Positions 26,401-32,426 of a stretch of DNA of 32,426 bases are shown here, one piece after another; the first letter of the stretch is position 1; each line of letters starts with the position of its first letter. Location of the stretch: contig CANFHX010000033.1 in the NCBI GenBank assembly GCA_947446865.1, positions 1 through 32,426 of the forward strand, read 5' to 3'. A model generated the notes under the pieces. That model was not told the DNA's origin. It was given only the letters and a program-made list of their open reading frames with translations, and did not search any database. This DNA is from Flavobacteriaceae bacterium. Its GTDB lineage: Bacteria > Bacteroidota > Bacteroidia > Flavobacteriales > Flavobacteriaceae. A program made the position numbers and the translations under genes.

Positions 26401-29400
26401 GTGTATTGACTGTAAAAGCATTCGAAGCCGTATAACTAATAGTTGGTGGAGTGATCAAAGTAGTAAAACTCACTTGAGTTCCATAGGCAGTCCCAACACT
26501 ATTAGTAGCATAGGCTCTGATATAGTAGGTAGTCAATGGTGATAAATTAGAAAGAGTGGTTGTAAAACCATTTAATGTAGGACTAAAACCACCAGTAACT
26601 TCATTGGGCAAGTCTGTTGTAAATAAACTGGCAGCAATTGTAGGCATTGGGAATATGCTATAGCAAATACCACTTGCGGTAACTGAATTACTTTCAGCAG
26701 TAATAATACCGCCTGTTGTAACGGTTGTAGCTGTTATGTTTGTAACCGCTTTTGTAGTTACTGCTGGCAGCCCTACTATTCTGATTGTAACATTGAATGA
26801 GTTACTACCACCTGCATTTTTTGCCGTTACCGTATAATTCGCAGCCATAGATTCAATTGTTGGCGTTCCAGTAATGCTACCATCGGCATTTAATACTAAG
26901 CCTGATGGTAAAGCGGGATTAACTGAATAACCGCTCAGATTAACTTGACGAATTTTATTATTGTTAGTGTCGGCAACATAAATCGTACTACCAATCTTGA
27001 CAAAACCATTAATATTATTGAATGTTGCAGTAGTTAAACTTCCATCCAAAGATCCAATAAACTGAGTACCACAAACAGTTTCAAAGTAAGAATTCCCATT
27101 TTTTTGAATAAATATATTTTTTTCGATAGAAACATAAAAGTCGTCATTAACATCAAAATATATTTTATTAACATAAATACTGTTATAAATAGAAGTAACT
27201 GGAGCTTGAAATCCATTTGAAAATATACATTTAACTATATTAGTATTACCACCACTAGCGCTTTGAGAAACATATAATACACCCTCAGAATTAAATGCTA
27301 AACTAATTGGAGCTTGAATTCCTGTAGAATAGTAGGTTGATATTTGCCCTGAGGGAGTTATTTTTTTTATCTGGGAATGAGTATAATCCGCGACATATAA
27401 ATTTCCTAAAGCATCAAATGTGAGGCCTCTAAGTTGTTCGAAAATTGGGAAAGGAGATTCTCCAATATAACCTCCTGCAAAAACAGATACAACTATGTTT
27501 GTAGGAGTGATTTGACTGATTTTGTATATTGCACTAGTTGCACTAACATAAAGATTGTTGTTTGCATCTATAGCAATAGACTTTCCCGAATTAAATTGTG
27601 AATAAGTAACATAAGTACTTATAGTGCCTGAAGGAGTAATTTTCCGGATTGCATTATTTCCATTATCTAGTACAAATAAATTTCCAAAAGTGTCCTTTAC
27701 AATATCCCTAGGGTTCAAAAAAGCAGTATCAGAGACACCATTTATATAACTAGAAGAACCTATTCCTGCAAAAGTTGTTACTCCAATAATATCATTAGGT
27801 ATTGGACCACCATTGCTACTAACTTGTAGGGCTGTTATAGGCGTGTTAACTACAAAAGCATTCAAAGCATTATAACTAATACTAGGTAGCGTCATCAAAG
27901 TGTTAAAATGAGCTTCCGTTCCGTAAGCAGTTCCAAAAACATTAGTAGCGTAACTCCTCACATAGTAAGTAGTATAGGGAGTTAATCCTGAAATATATGT
28001 TGTGAAATCTGTCAATATTGTTTGATTATTAACCGTTTTAGAGTCCGAAATAGTTGGATTGGCACTTGTGCTCCAGCAAATTCCTTTTTCAAGCAAAGCA
28101 CTTCCTCCAATTGCAGAAACATTTCCACTTATTGTTGAAGTTGTAGAGGTTGTAAAATTGACTCCTGTTATGGTAAGAGTAGGAATAATTCCTGTTGTTA
28201 TTGCTACCGTAGTTGTACTACTGCCATAGTAATTATAAGCGGTAATAGTATAGTCTAAAGGACCGTTATTTATGGTCGATGGAGTTCCTGTTATACTTCC
28301 TGATAATTTATCGAAAATTAATCCTGTAGGTAATAATGGAGAAAGGGTATAACCACCCAATTCTATTTTGCGAATTCGGTCGCCAGTCCATTCCGATACA
28401 TAACCCACACCGGTAGTTGGATTGATTATCATATTAGCAGGGCCATCAAAAGTGGCCGCCGTACCATTACCGTCTAATGAAGATTGAGTGCCACTTCCTG
28501 CAATAGTAGTTACTATTCCTGCGGGAGTGATTTTTCTGATTTTATTTCCCCATTCGGTTACAAATAAATTTCCATCACCATCTAAAGTAATTCCAAAAGG
28601 AGTATCAAACGTAGCCGCAATTCCGGTACCGTCTAAAGAACTTACTACTCCAGAGCCAGCAAAAGTAGTTACTGCATAAGGATTCGTTTTGGCTATTTTA
28701 CGTATTTTACTACCATCAAAATCACTTATGTAAATAAAATTAGCATCTACTGCAATTCCGGTAGGATCATTAAAAGTGGCGGAAGTACCTGTTGCATTAT
28801 CAACAGTACTTGCCGTTCCGCTACCAGCAATAGTAAGTACTTGTGCGGAACTTATAGTAATACGACGAATTTTATTTCCAGTTCTATCGGTAACATATAA
28901 ATAAATACCATTGGGATCCAAAGCAATACCGGTAGGCTTTTTGAACGTAGCTGAAGTTCCAGTACCATCCAAAGTACTTGACGCTCCTGAACCAGCCAAA
29001 GTTGTTACTGCATAAGTACCCGTTAAGGAAATCTTACGGATACGGTCATTTTCTTTATCAGCAACATACAAGCAATTGTTAGTAGCATCAAAGACCAAAC
29101 CCGCTGGCCAGTTAAAACTAGCTGTAGTTCCAACCGCATTATCTTTCCAACGTCCAGAAAATAACCAAGAATATCCATCACCTGCAATAGTAGTAACCAC
29201 TCCAGCAGGAGTCATTTTACGAATTCGAAAATTAGCAGAATCTACAAAATAGATATTACCATTAGTATCCATTGTCATACCAAGTGGACCATCCATCTTG
29301 GCTGCTGTACCGGTTCCATCTAAAAAACCCGTAGTAGTTCCTGCAAAGGTGCTTACTTGCTTGTAAGCTAATGCTGGAACGCTTCCGCCTGAATTGACAG

Positions 29401-29605
29401 GAGCCAATGTGGTGATAGCAGCATTCAATAAATAATTTTGTGGAGTGGCATAACTTATATTGGGTGAAGTTTGTGACTTCATGCTGAAAATGGACAGCAC
29501 CAAAAAGTTAATTAGAAGTAGTCTTTGCAATAAAGACTTTTGGGCATTCTTTTTCATTGAAGGAAAAATTGGATTCCAATCTCGAAAAATGTTAGATTTG
29601 TTCAT
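20426..29605 (-). CDS. Giant T9SS-exported surface protein: three NHL propellers, Ig-like and FN3-like domains
   Basis: About 3,059 residues. The signal peptide core is [20 protein letters not shown] (an alternative ATG at 29557), after which mature SQTSPNISY begins. Three six-bladed NHL-type beta-propellers (repeat core TTxAGSG..DGTGTxAxFxxPxGIxxDxxGNxYVxD...IRKIT) occupy about residues 80-415, 605-895 and 1085-1400. Each interrupts a He_PIG-like Ig domain (ITYNASNxF...TNTGG | ...[20 protein letters not shown]). FN3-like modules with GxCWSTSxNPT and TYYxRAYATNxxGTAYG follow each. Two further uninterrupted Ig plus FN3 units come next. After them are five 46-residue repeats (about 2040-2270), then several Cys-containing Ig-like domains. 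A type A T9SS sorting domain closes the protein ([15 protein letters not shown] ... MLGKLVDN ... [10 protein letters not shown] ... VRVIKR). The ATG at 29605 is preferred to a TTG at 29644 because of a TTTATTTG box at 29633-29640. Its role is unknown; adhesion is likely. Confidence 0.9.
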   Translation of the reverse strand: MNKSNIFRDWNPIFPSMKKNAQKSLLQRLLLINFLVLSIFSMKSQTSPNISYATPQNYLLNAAITTLAPVNSGGSVPALAYKQVSTFAGTTTGFLDGTGTAAKMDGPLGMTMDTNGNIYFVDSANFRIRKMTPAGVVTTIAGDGYSWLFSGRWKDNAVGTTASFNWPAGLVFDATNNCLYVADKENDRIRKISLTGTYAVTTLAGSGASSTLDGTGTSATFKKPTGIALDPNGIYLYVTDRTGNKIRRITISSAQVLTIAGSGTASTVDNATGTSATFNDPTGIAVDANFIYISDFDGSKIRKIAKTNPYAVTTFAGSGVVSSLDGTGIAATFDTPFGITLDGDGNLFVTEWGNKIRKITPAGIVTTIAGSGTQSSLDGNGTAATFDGPANMIINPTTGVGYVSEWTGDRIRKIELGGYTLSPLLPTGLIFDKLSGSITGTPSTINNGPLDYTITAYNYYGSSTTTVAITTGIIPTLTITGVNFTTSTTSTISGNVSAIGGSALLEKGICWSTSANPTISDSKTVNNQTILTDFTTYISGLTPYTTYYVRSYATNVFGTAYGTEAHFNTLMTLPSISYNALNAFVVNTPITALQVSSNGGPIPNDIIGVTTFAGIGSSSYINGVSDTAFLNPRDIVKDTFGNLFVLDNGNNAIRKITPSGTISTYVTYSQFNSGKSIAIDANNNLYVSATSAIYKISQITPTNIVVSVFAGGYIGESPFPIFEQLRGLTFDALGNLYVADYTHSQIKKITPSGQISTYYSTGIQAPISLAFNSEGVLYVSQSASGGNTNIVKCIFSNGFQAPVTSIYNSIYVNKIYFDVNDDFYVSIEKNIFIQKNGNSYFETVCGTQFIGSLDGSLTTATFNNINGFVKIGSTIYVADTNNNKIRQVNLSGYSVNPALPSGLVLNADGSITGTPTIESMAANYTVTAKNAGGSNSFNVTIRIVGLPAVTTKAVTNITATTVTTGGIITAESNSVTASGICYSIFPMPTIAASLFTTDLPNEVTGGFSPTLNGFTTTLSNLSPLTTYYIRAYATNSVGTAYGTQVSFTTLITPPTISYTASNAFTVNTPITTLAVSNSGGTVSGLASTNVSTFAGSTLGYENGSATNAKFYNPFDVAFDALGTIYVTDAGNYAIRKISSSGVVTTLAGGFMAGNSDGTGTFAQFSYPKGIATDILGNVFVADMDGIRKIDASGNVTTLVTSSSSSIYFNTPNGIVVDNSGIIYFSDNSSRIYKIDTSNNLTVLAGGYNLTGTDDGIGTSARFNKPYGLALDATGNIYVADSDNHRIRKITPSGVVTTLAGSTEGFNDGTGASAQFSMPFGITVDASGTLYVADSGNRRIRKITPMGVVTTIAGIGSPGSIDGNATLASFTNPTGITSDSDGNLYIADYANHKIRKITTTNGFSISPALPTGLVLNADGSITGTPTVATAATDYIVTATNSGGSGSYTFNLAVQGKPSVQTIDAIHILSNYADSGVTIISDNQSTITTIGVCWSTSINPTIANDLNSTSDITLVYFPISGLTPSTTYYYRAFATNGFGTGYGNELSFTTLASTVTAPVITYNASNIFTNNNTIAPLTVTNTGGVVQSYSVSPTLPLGLELNADGSITGTPTVATAATDYVVTATNSGGSSSYTINLTITSVPSLTTTEASAITATTASLGGTVTSDGYTSVTARGVCWSTTSNPTTADNTTSDGIGTGNFVSAISALSPSITYYARAYATNSVGTAYGNEFSFTTLALAGVLPVITYNASNNFTVNSPIVALTVTNTGGAVQSYFISPALPLGLELNADGSITGTPTVATAATDYVVTATNASGSSTYTISITVEICTNPIITITTPESVCEGYGIELFSTTSAPIKNNFTGGYAVSNWVLNNNNTDGSIDTSNTPTSITITSGDNGIDIGYTDYTITIPENAIISFNYFYSTNDDAENEAPYFIVNGVSRLFYGFHPDAYDDNQYGSISVSVLAGDVFTFRMTANNNSGRAAVVISNFQIAPTLLWTASNGGTIFGSNNNPMVEVSSTGTYTVTATSGTCTTSNSIDLIFIPNTSNTTEVSVCDSYTWSVDGATYTNSGIYTYVTGCNTEILNLIIAPTTTNTTTETACASYTWSVNGTTYTTSGIYTSITDCNTETLNLTITPSAANTTTETACTSYTWSVNGTTYTTSGIYTSGTDCNTETLNLTITPSAANTTTETACASYTWSVNGTTYTTSGIYTSGTDCNTETLNLTITPSATNTTTATACTNYTWSVNGITYTTSGIYTSGTSCITEKLDLTINSNNLTTQPSNTTICKTIGGTASISVVTDGANATYNWYAQGATASTWILISNSANYSGATTATLNITKTTSVFPATGTKYKAVVSTSSCGAKTSNIVSITDLSILSKAATITVVDRLSPALTTCQGTSVNLSLAAGSIGNIQWQSSTDGISYSNVGTAITQSEVSAINSIILFTTAILTQDTWFRVVASNGVCNSVNGTAIKITVSVPANAGSISGGDVSVCIPLATGLDATGAVLTSPITNSTLLTLSGYTNGATILWQLSRNYVNATNAPATWIWNNSFSGATFTSNDIGVDTWYRARVTNGACVTYSTPVKITVLPSARAGVITSDASVCAGADITLNSTAYTGTSMQWEVSTVSTTEGFQTVSNGANQLTFVMNTAAYASFSKFYVRSVVTSNCTQSRSTVKTVLVKPVSVAGTVTGGALICSGSTGTVKVTGYTGAVQWQSSADGTSFTDVLVSDGVFSASSTSANFTPNSIVADTYYRAKITSSPCSEVYSNAVKYTIATGAIAGTLTAANATVCTGTGSTLTLTGSFGVIKWFKSTNWTTASPTWTAVTGSTPTLVTANLTVSTAYKAQVTIGTCFLETSEIVPVMVYSAPLAKTITANVTTPSGATVALAICGNVTKTLTLGSGSVGEIQWQQSTTSISAAYNDIADATSASYTVVNAAAGVNYYRAKFTNPCGAVVYSKPFTLYYKNCEIVKAATPTAIVFNATAYPNPFAENFQLDIKTSSEEVLQVKVYDMLGKLVDNQILDATQVEGFEIGSNYPSGVYNVIVSQGDNLKTVRVIKR
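22798..23487 (-). repeat. Five tandem 138-bp repeats (46 residues) inside the giant gene
   Basis: The marker sequence around CCGGAAGTATAAATTCCAG recurs at 22831, 22969, 23107, 23245 and 23383, exactly 138 bp apart. Each unit encodes [20 protein letters not shown]...[19 protein letters not shown], with two Cys and one invariant Trp. The three central copies are nearly identical in DNA and the outer two have diverged, as expected for recent expansion from the middle. Confidence 0.92.
24183..24273 (-). repeat. 91-bp direct repeat, copy 1 (He_PIG C-terminal half)
   Basis: Identical over 91 bp to 24741-24831, an offset of 558 bp. It encodes the end of the uninterrupted Ig-like domain ([20 protein letters not shown]...). 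Third-codon identity points to recent duplication or gene conversion of an Ig plus FN3 unit. Confidence 0.85.
24741..24831 (-). repeat. 91-bp direct repeat, copy 2
   Basis: Identical partner of 24183-24273, lying one Ig plus FN3 unit (558 bp) closer to the gene start. Confidence 0.85.
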
Positions 29606-29632
29606 ACCTAAAATAGATTTAAATTTACTTTG

Positions 29633-29640
29633 CAAATAAA
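29633..29640 (-). promoter_or_regulatory. Candidate -7 box of the giant gene (TTTATTTG, 7 of 8)
   Basis: On the minus strand TTTATTTG differs from TAnnTTTG at one base and lies 27 bp upstream of the ATG at 29605. It would give a leader of about 20 nt. The rest of 29641-29809 shows no other clear signal. Confidence 0.35.
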
Positions 29641-29809
29641 TCAACTATTTTTATGGTATTTTTTTTCTTGATGTCCAATAATTGGTTTTCAATGTACAAG
29701 TTTTAGCAAGTGCTTAACTTTCAAACGTCTAACCTCCTACTTAGATACTAAATCAAAACTAATTAAAACTAAGATGTCCATAAAATCGTACTGAAAAAAA
29801 ATCCTTTTA

Positions 29810-31615
29810 TTATTTTAAAATCTCAGATCGATAAAATCCCGGATTAATCCCAGTAAATTCTTCAAATGCAGTATAAAAAGATTGTCTACTTCCAAACCCA
29901 GATTGACTGGCTATGGCTTCCATTTTCAAAGGAGCACATTTAGGATCTTCAAATTGTCTTTTTACTTCTTCAATTCTAAACTTATTATTAAAATTTGTAA
30001 ATCCGTTAAATCCATTTAATTTTAATGCCGCAGCAATTTCTCGTTGGGAAACTTGAAGTGCATTAGCCACCTCAATTGCTTTGTGTTTTGGATTCAAATA
30101 CGGTTTTTCATTTTCGTAATAGGCCATTATTTGAGCAAATAAATCTAAGTTTTCGGGAGTTGTTTCTTCAATTGTATTGGAGATCTTTGGTAACAATTGT
30201 GTTTGCTCTGCCAACCGTTCTAATCGTTCGGCTTTGTACTGTTGCATAAGCAAGGTATACGCCCGTTGTTTTTCTTTATACAATCTTATCTGTTTTCTTA
30301 AAATAAAAAAAAGCACAATGACAAAAAAAGATAATCCATATACAATTAATTGGCGCCACTTAGAGAGTGCTTTAAGATGGGATATTTCTGTAACTTTCTT
30401 TTCCGTTTGGTATTTTATTTCCAGTTCATGAACTGCATTTTGTTTTTCGGCAGAAAGAATAGAATCATTACTAGTTTTCATTTGTTCAGAAACTTTTAAA
30501 GCTGCTTCAAAATTTTTATTGTTTTTGTAAAGCACTAACAACGAAGGACGCATTTGTAATGCTTCATAGGACATTTCTAAGGAATCTGCTAAATGGATTG
30601 CACGGGTTAAATAGGGTAATGCCTTAGTTGGCTGTTGTTTTTGAATATAAAGATCTCCTAATCCTTTACTTGCCATAGCTACTCCTTCGAAAGCATTTAT
30701 TTTAATACAATCTGCAAGCATGCTTTGGAAAGTTCGCTCTGAAAATTGCAAATCTCCTTTAGCAAAAGCTGCTACAGCAATATTATAATCTATTTTCATT
30801 TTTAAATAAGCTCCAGATTTTTTTGGTACAAAAGGCAACGCTCTTTGGTAATAATCTAAAGCTTTATCTTGGTCTTTAATATCATCTGCATAAAAGGTAC
30901 CAATATTCATCAATACCGAAGAAATAGCATTAGAATCTTTTACTTTTAAAGCGGCATCATAGGATTTTTTATAATATTCTAATGATTTTTCATTGCTTTT
31001 AGTATAGGCGTAGGTACTTCCAATATTCATACAAACATTAATAATAGGCCTAATACTATCCAATTCATTGAATACCCTATACGAATCGAGTAAGAAAGTT
31101 TGCGCTTTAACAAAATCCCCTTTGTGACATAAAATAGTACCATAAGAAGCACTTAATCTTGCTGATTCAAAAAGGAGATTGTTGTTTTTAAAAGTTTTAA
31201 TAGCCCCAGGAAAATAAGGTACCATTTCTTGCTGACTACTAAAGTCTATTTCCCCTCGAACTGGTAATAGTGAATTAGCTATGGCAAGAGAGTCGGAAAT
31301 ACTGGATGCTAAGATTCTAATTTTTTTCCCTGTAGACAAAACCGAATCCATATTTCCGAGTTTAGAAAATGCTTCTTGTTTTAATTGGTATAGTTTGAGT
31401 TGCTTTTTTTCATCTAGATTAGTTTTTGAAAGTTTTAGCAATAATTTATCCGCAATAATCAAAGTAGAATCTGGATGTTTTTTTAAATAGTTTTCTGCTT
31501 TAGAAAGGGAAGAATCTATTGCAGAGTCATTTTTAATATAATCACATGAAAAAGTTAGTGATATAAGCATTAAAAATAAAGTTATATTTAAACAATGATG
31601 GGAATTGTTTTGCAT
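29810..31615 (-). CDS. Membrane-spanning TPR sensor with cytoplasmic AraC-type HTH domain
   Basis: A 601-residue regulator. The N-terminus MQNNSHHCLNITLFLMLISL is a signal/anchor ending in FSC (Cys24, possible lipidation). Residues about 40-400 form at least six TPR-like repeats (ARLSASYGTILCHKGDFVKAQTFLLDSYRVF, NVCMNIGSTYAYTKSNEKSLEYYKKSYDAAL, SVLMNIGTFYADDIKDQDKALDYYQRALPF, and others). A single TM helix lies near 421-440 (LIVYGLSFFVIVLFFIL) and is followed by a short coiled coil. An AraC/XylS DNA-binding domain ends the protein (about 500-600: AIEVANALQVSQREIAAALKL ... MEAIASQSGFGSRQSFYTAFEEFTGINPGFYR). The layout implies periplasmic sensing and cytoplasmic DNA binding in one chain. The target may be the giant surface gene 204 bp downstream on the same strand, an inference from position. 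Confidence 0.88.
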   Translation of the reverse strand: MQNNSHHCLNITLFLMLISLTFSCDYIKNDSAIDSSLSKAENYLKKHPDSTLIIADKLLLKLSKTNLDEKKQLKLYQLKQEAFSKLGNMDSVLSTGKKIRILASSISDSLAIANSLLPVRGEIDFSSQQEMVPYFPGAIKTFKNNNLLFESARLSASYGTILCHKGDFVKAQTFLLDSYRVFNELDSIRPIINVCMNIGSTYAYTKSNEKSLEYYKKSYDAALKVKDSNAISSVLMNIGTFYADDIKDQDKALDYYQRALPFVPKKSGAYLKMKIDYNIAVAAFAKGDLQFSERTFQSMLADCIKINAFEGVAMASKGLGDLYIQKQQPTKALPYLTRAIHLADSLEMSYEALQMRPSLLVLYKNNKNFEAALKVSEQMKTSNDSILSAEKQNAVHELEIKYQTEKKVTEISHLKALSKWRQLIVYGLSFFVIVLFFILRKQIRLYKEKQRAYTLLMQQYKAERLERLAEQTQLLPKISNTIEETTPENLDLFAQIMAYYENEKPYLNPKHKAIEVANALQVSQREIAAALKLNGFNGFTNFNNKFRIEEVKRQFEDPKCAPLKMEAIASQSGFGSRQSFYTAFEEFTGINPGFYRSEILK

Positions 31616-31655
31616 ATTTTTTTTATGTGTTGTTTAGTAACCTTCAAATAGTTGC

Positions 31656-31674
31656 TTGAATTAATAAAATTCAA
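31656..31674. promoter_or_regulatory. Possible operator, 7-bp dyad TTGAATT-N5-AATTCAA
   Basis: A perfect dyad lies 41 bp upstream of the regulator gene start, in the expected promoter region next to a weak -7-like ACTATTTG (31645-31652). It could be an autoregulatory site, but such A/T-rich dyads arise by chance in this base composition. Confidence 0.25.
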
Positions 31675-31888
31675 TTTTTTGTTTAAAAAAAAGGGTATTG
31701 AAATAGAAGTGTATTTATTTTAGAAAAATAATTATTAGGTTGTTTATTAGAAGTTGAAAGTGACGCAAATGTATTCTATTTTTTAATACTTGTAGGATAA
31801 ATACTTTTTTAATAATTTAACCCGTTGGGTATAATTATATTGAGCTACCTAAAAACTACAACTACAAATCAATTAATAGGTCTATTTT

Positions 31889-31945
31889 GTCATTTCGAGG
31901 AACGAGAAATCGCATTCTCTGTATTTAGTATCAGATTGCTGCGCC
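31889..31945. repeat. Dispersed repeat of the GTCATTTCGAGGAACGAGAA type
   Basis: GTCATTTCGAGGAACGAGAA followed by ATCGCATTCTC and AGATTGCTGC matches a well-known non-coding repeat of Bacteroidota, whose spurious translation reads CHFEERE. It is an isolated copy in a 730-bp gene-free stretch (31616-32345). A shorter relative, GTCATTCCGTAGGAATCTC, is at 12312-12330. Confidence 0.65.
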
Positions 31946-31988
31946 AGATGGCTGTGCTCTTTCCCTCCTTTGTCTCAATGAAAGCTGA

Positions 31989-32016
31989 CACGAATTACAC
32001 GAATTTGCACGAATTA
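31989..32016. repeat. Short repeat of CACGAATT units
   Basis: Three units, CACGAATTA, CACGAATTTG and CACGAATTA, in direct repetition. From memory, such CACGAATTACACGAATT runs are dispersed in flavobacterial intergenic DNA. Confidence 0.6.
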
Positions 32017-32068
32017 TTTTGTCAATTACAATTACACTAATTTATCTGCCGATGGTAGATTTTAAAAT

Positions 32069-32236
32069 AACTAGTTCACAAAACTTAATTAGTAGAACTA
32101 GTTTCTTTGTAACTAGTTCCCGTAACTTAATTAGTAGAACTAGTTTCTTAATTAGTAGTTCACATAACTTAATTAGTAGAACTAGTTTCTTTATAACTAG
32201 TTCACGTAACTTAATTAGTAGAACTAGTTTCTTTAT
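32069..32236. repeat. Four tandem 42-bp repeats
   Basis: Units begin at 32069, 32111, about 32153 and 32195 and share AACTAGTTCACGTAACTTAA then TTAGTAGAACTAGTTTCTTTAT, differing at a few bases. Each contains the palindrome AACTAGTT and the near-palindrome CTTAATTAG. Because 42 is a multiple of three the plus frame stays open (repeat SSRNLISRTSFFIT), but it has no credible start or codon pattern, so I treat it as non-coding. Confidence 0.9.
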
Positions 32237-32265
32237 AACTAGTTCACGTTATAAAGAAACTAGTT
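32222..32265. repeat. 18-bp perfect inverted repeat ending the 42-bp array
   Basis: AACTAGTTTCTTTATAAC (32222-32239) and GTTATAAAGAAACTAGTT (32248-32265) surround the 8-nt loop TAGTTCAC. The right arm is an inverted copy of the array's own sequence. A further degraded inverted copy, GTTATAAAGGAAGTAGTTAA, follows at 32269-32288. A hairpin here would lie about 80 bp upstream of the last gene. Confidence 0.85.
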
Positions 32266-32296
32266 AACGTTATAAAGGAAGTAGTTAACGTTTCTT

Positions 32297-32325
32297 TGTG
32301 TCATCTCCTAAAAAAACTTGACACA
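32297..32325. promoter_or_regulatory. Possible operator, TGTGTCA-N15-TGACACA
   Basis: A perfect 7-bp dyad with 15 nt between the arms, ending 20 bp before the ATG at 32346. The position fits a regulator binding site over the promoter. This is a single observation without a known matching regulator. Confidence 0.3.
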
Positions 32326-32345
32326 TTTCTAAACCCAAAACAGAA

Positions 32346-32426
32346 ATGGAAACAGTAAAAAAGGAGTATCGAGTTTCAGATTATTTTGAAAGAACTGACG
32401 AGAATTTTAGTTATGAAAAAGCCTTC
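32346..32426 (+). CDS. Start of an unrecognised gene, cut by the window edge
   Basis: The ATG at 32346 opens a frame of 27 codons that runs off the window (METVKKEYRVSDYFERT...ENFSYEKAF). The segment is charged, with no signal peptide or membrane helix, so a cytoplasmic protein is likely. I do not recognise it. It is preceded by the dyad at 32297-32325 and the inverted repeat at 32222-32265. No Shine-Dalgarno site is evident. Confidence 0.6.
   Translation, partial: METVKKEYRVSDYFERTDENFSYEKAF

Noticed and set aside
27034..27216. Short hydrophobic minus-strand frame within the giant gene
   Set aside because: It overlaps propeller 2 in another frame. The propeller sequence is clearly the coding one, and the hydrophobic look comes from A/T-rich codons.
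31825..32040. Plus-strand frame containing CHFEERE and NYTNLHE
   Set aside because: It is assembled from two dispersed non-coding repeats, has a non-ATG start and no protein-like composition.
32069..32236. CRISPR-like array
   Set aside because: The units are contiguous 42-bp direct repeats without unique spacers, and no cas genes are present.
32019..32267. Plus-strand frame with a 14-residue repeat SSRNLISRTSFFIT
   Set aside because: It stays open only because the tandem unit is 42 bp. It has a TTG start, no upstream signal, and ends within the inverted repeat.

Overview
This is a low-GC chromosomal window from a member of the Bacteroidota, most probably a Flavobacteriaceae (Flavobacterium-like) bacterium. 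The evidence is the T9SS C-terminal sorting domains, the GEVED/propeller/Ig surface proteins, many lipoproteins with short Bacteroidota-type lipoboxes, a menaquinone pathway of flavobacterial type, and upstream boxes fitting TAnnTTTG (the Bacteroidota -7 element) instead of Shine-Dalgarno sites. No rRNA, tRNA, IS element, prophage or CRISPR array was seen.

Layout. 1-9101 is almost entirely minus strand: the N-terminal half of Lon protease (cut by the window edge), a two-domain surface lipoprotein, a UMF1/Atg22-like transporter, an M48 metalloprotease lipoprotein, a GEVED protein exported by T9SS, an unrecognised 197-residue protein, an MFS exporter and GMP reductase (guaC). 9236-20304 is mainly plus strand: a pentapeptide-repeat protein, a DODA-type dioxygenase, (minus) a small membrane PH-domain protein, then a menaquinone block (menB, a beta-barrel protein, menA, an MBL-fold hydrolase, a periplasmic TPR protein, menC) and a three-gene HlyD/FtsX-permease/ATPase exporter in DevBCA order, closed by a strong bidirectional terminator. 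20426-31615 is minus strand: a T9SS surface protein of about 3,060 residues (9.2 kb) and, upstream of it, a membrane-spanning TPR/AraC regulator that may control it. 31616-32345 is a repeat-rich gene-free stretch followed by the first 27 codons of an unrecognised gene.

What ties it together. menB, menA and menC work in one pathway: MenC makes o-succinylbenzoate, MenB closes the naphthoate ring, MenA prenylates it. menD, menE, menF and menH are not here. Several gene starts were moved from the longest reading frame to an internal ATG because a TAnnTTTG box overlaps the upstream alternative.

Most notable observations. (1) In the giant protein, three six-bladed NHL-type propellers each interrupt a putative Ig (He_PIG-like) domain at the same point; two later copies of that domain are uninterrupted. 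(2) Two unrelated-looking intergenic elements share one architecture: a variable perfect A/T-rich inverted repeat held between a GC-rich left block and a right block starting GGAT. (3) A 42-bp tandem repeat ending in an 18-bp perfect inverted repeat precedes the truncated last gene. (4) Gaps in the men block carry different short degenerate tandem repeats. I saw no convincing new defence or biosynthetic system; the propeller-in-Ig protein is the best candidate for undescribed biology.
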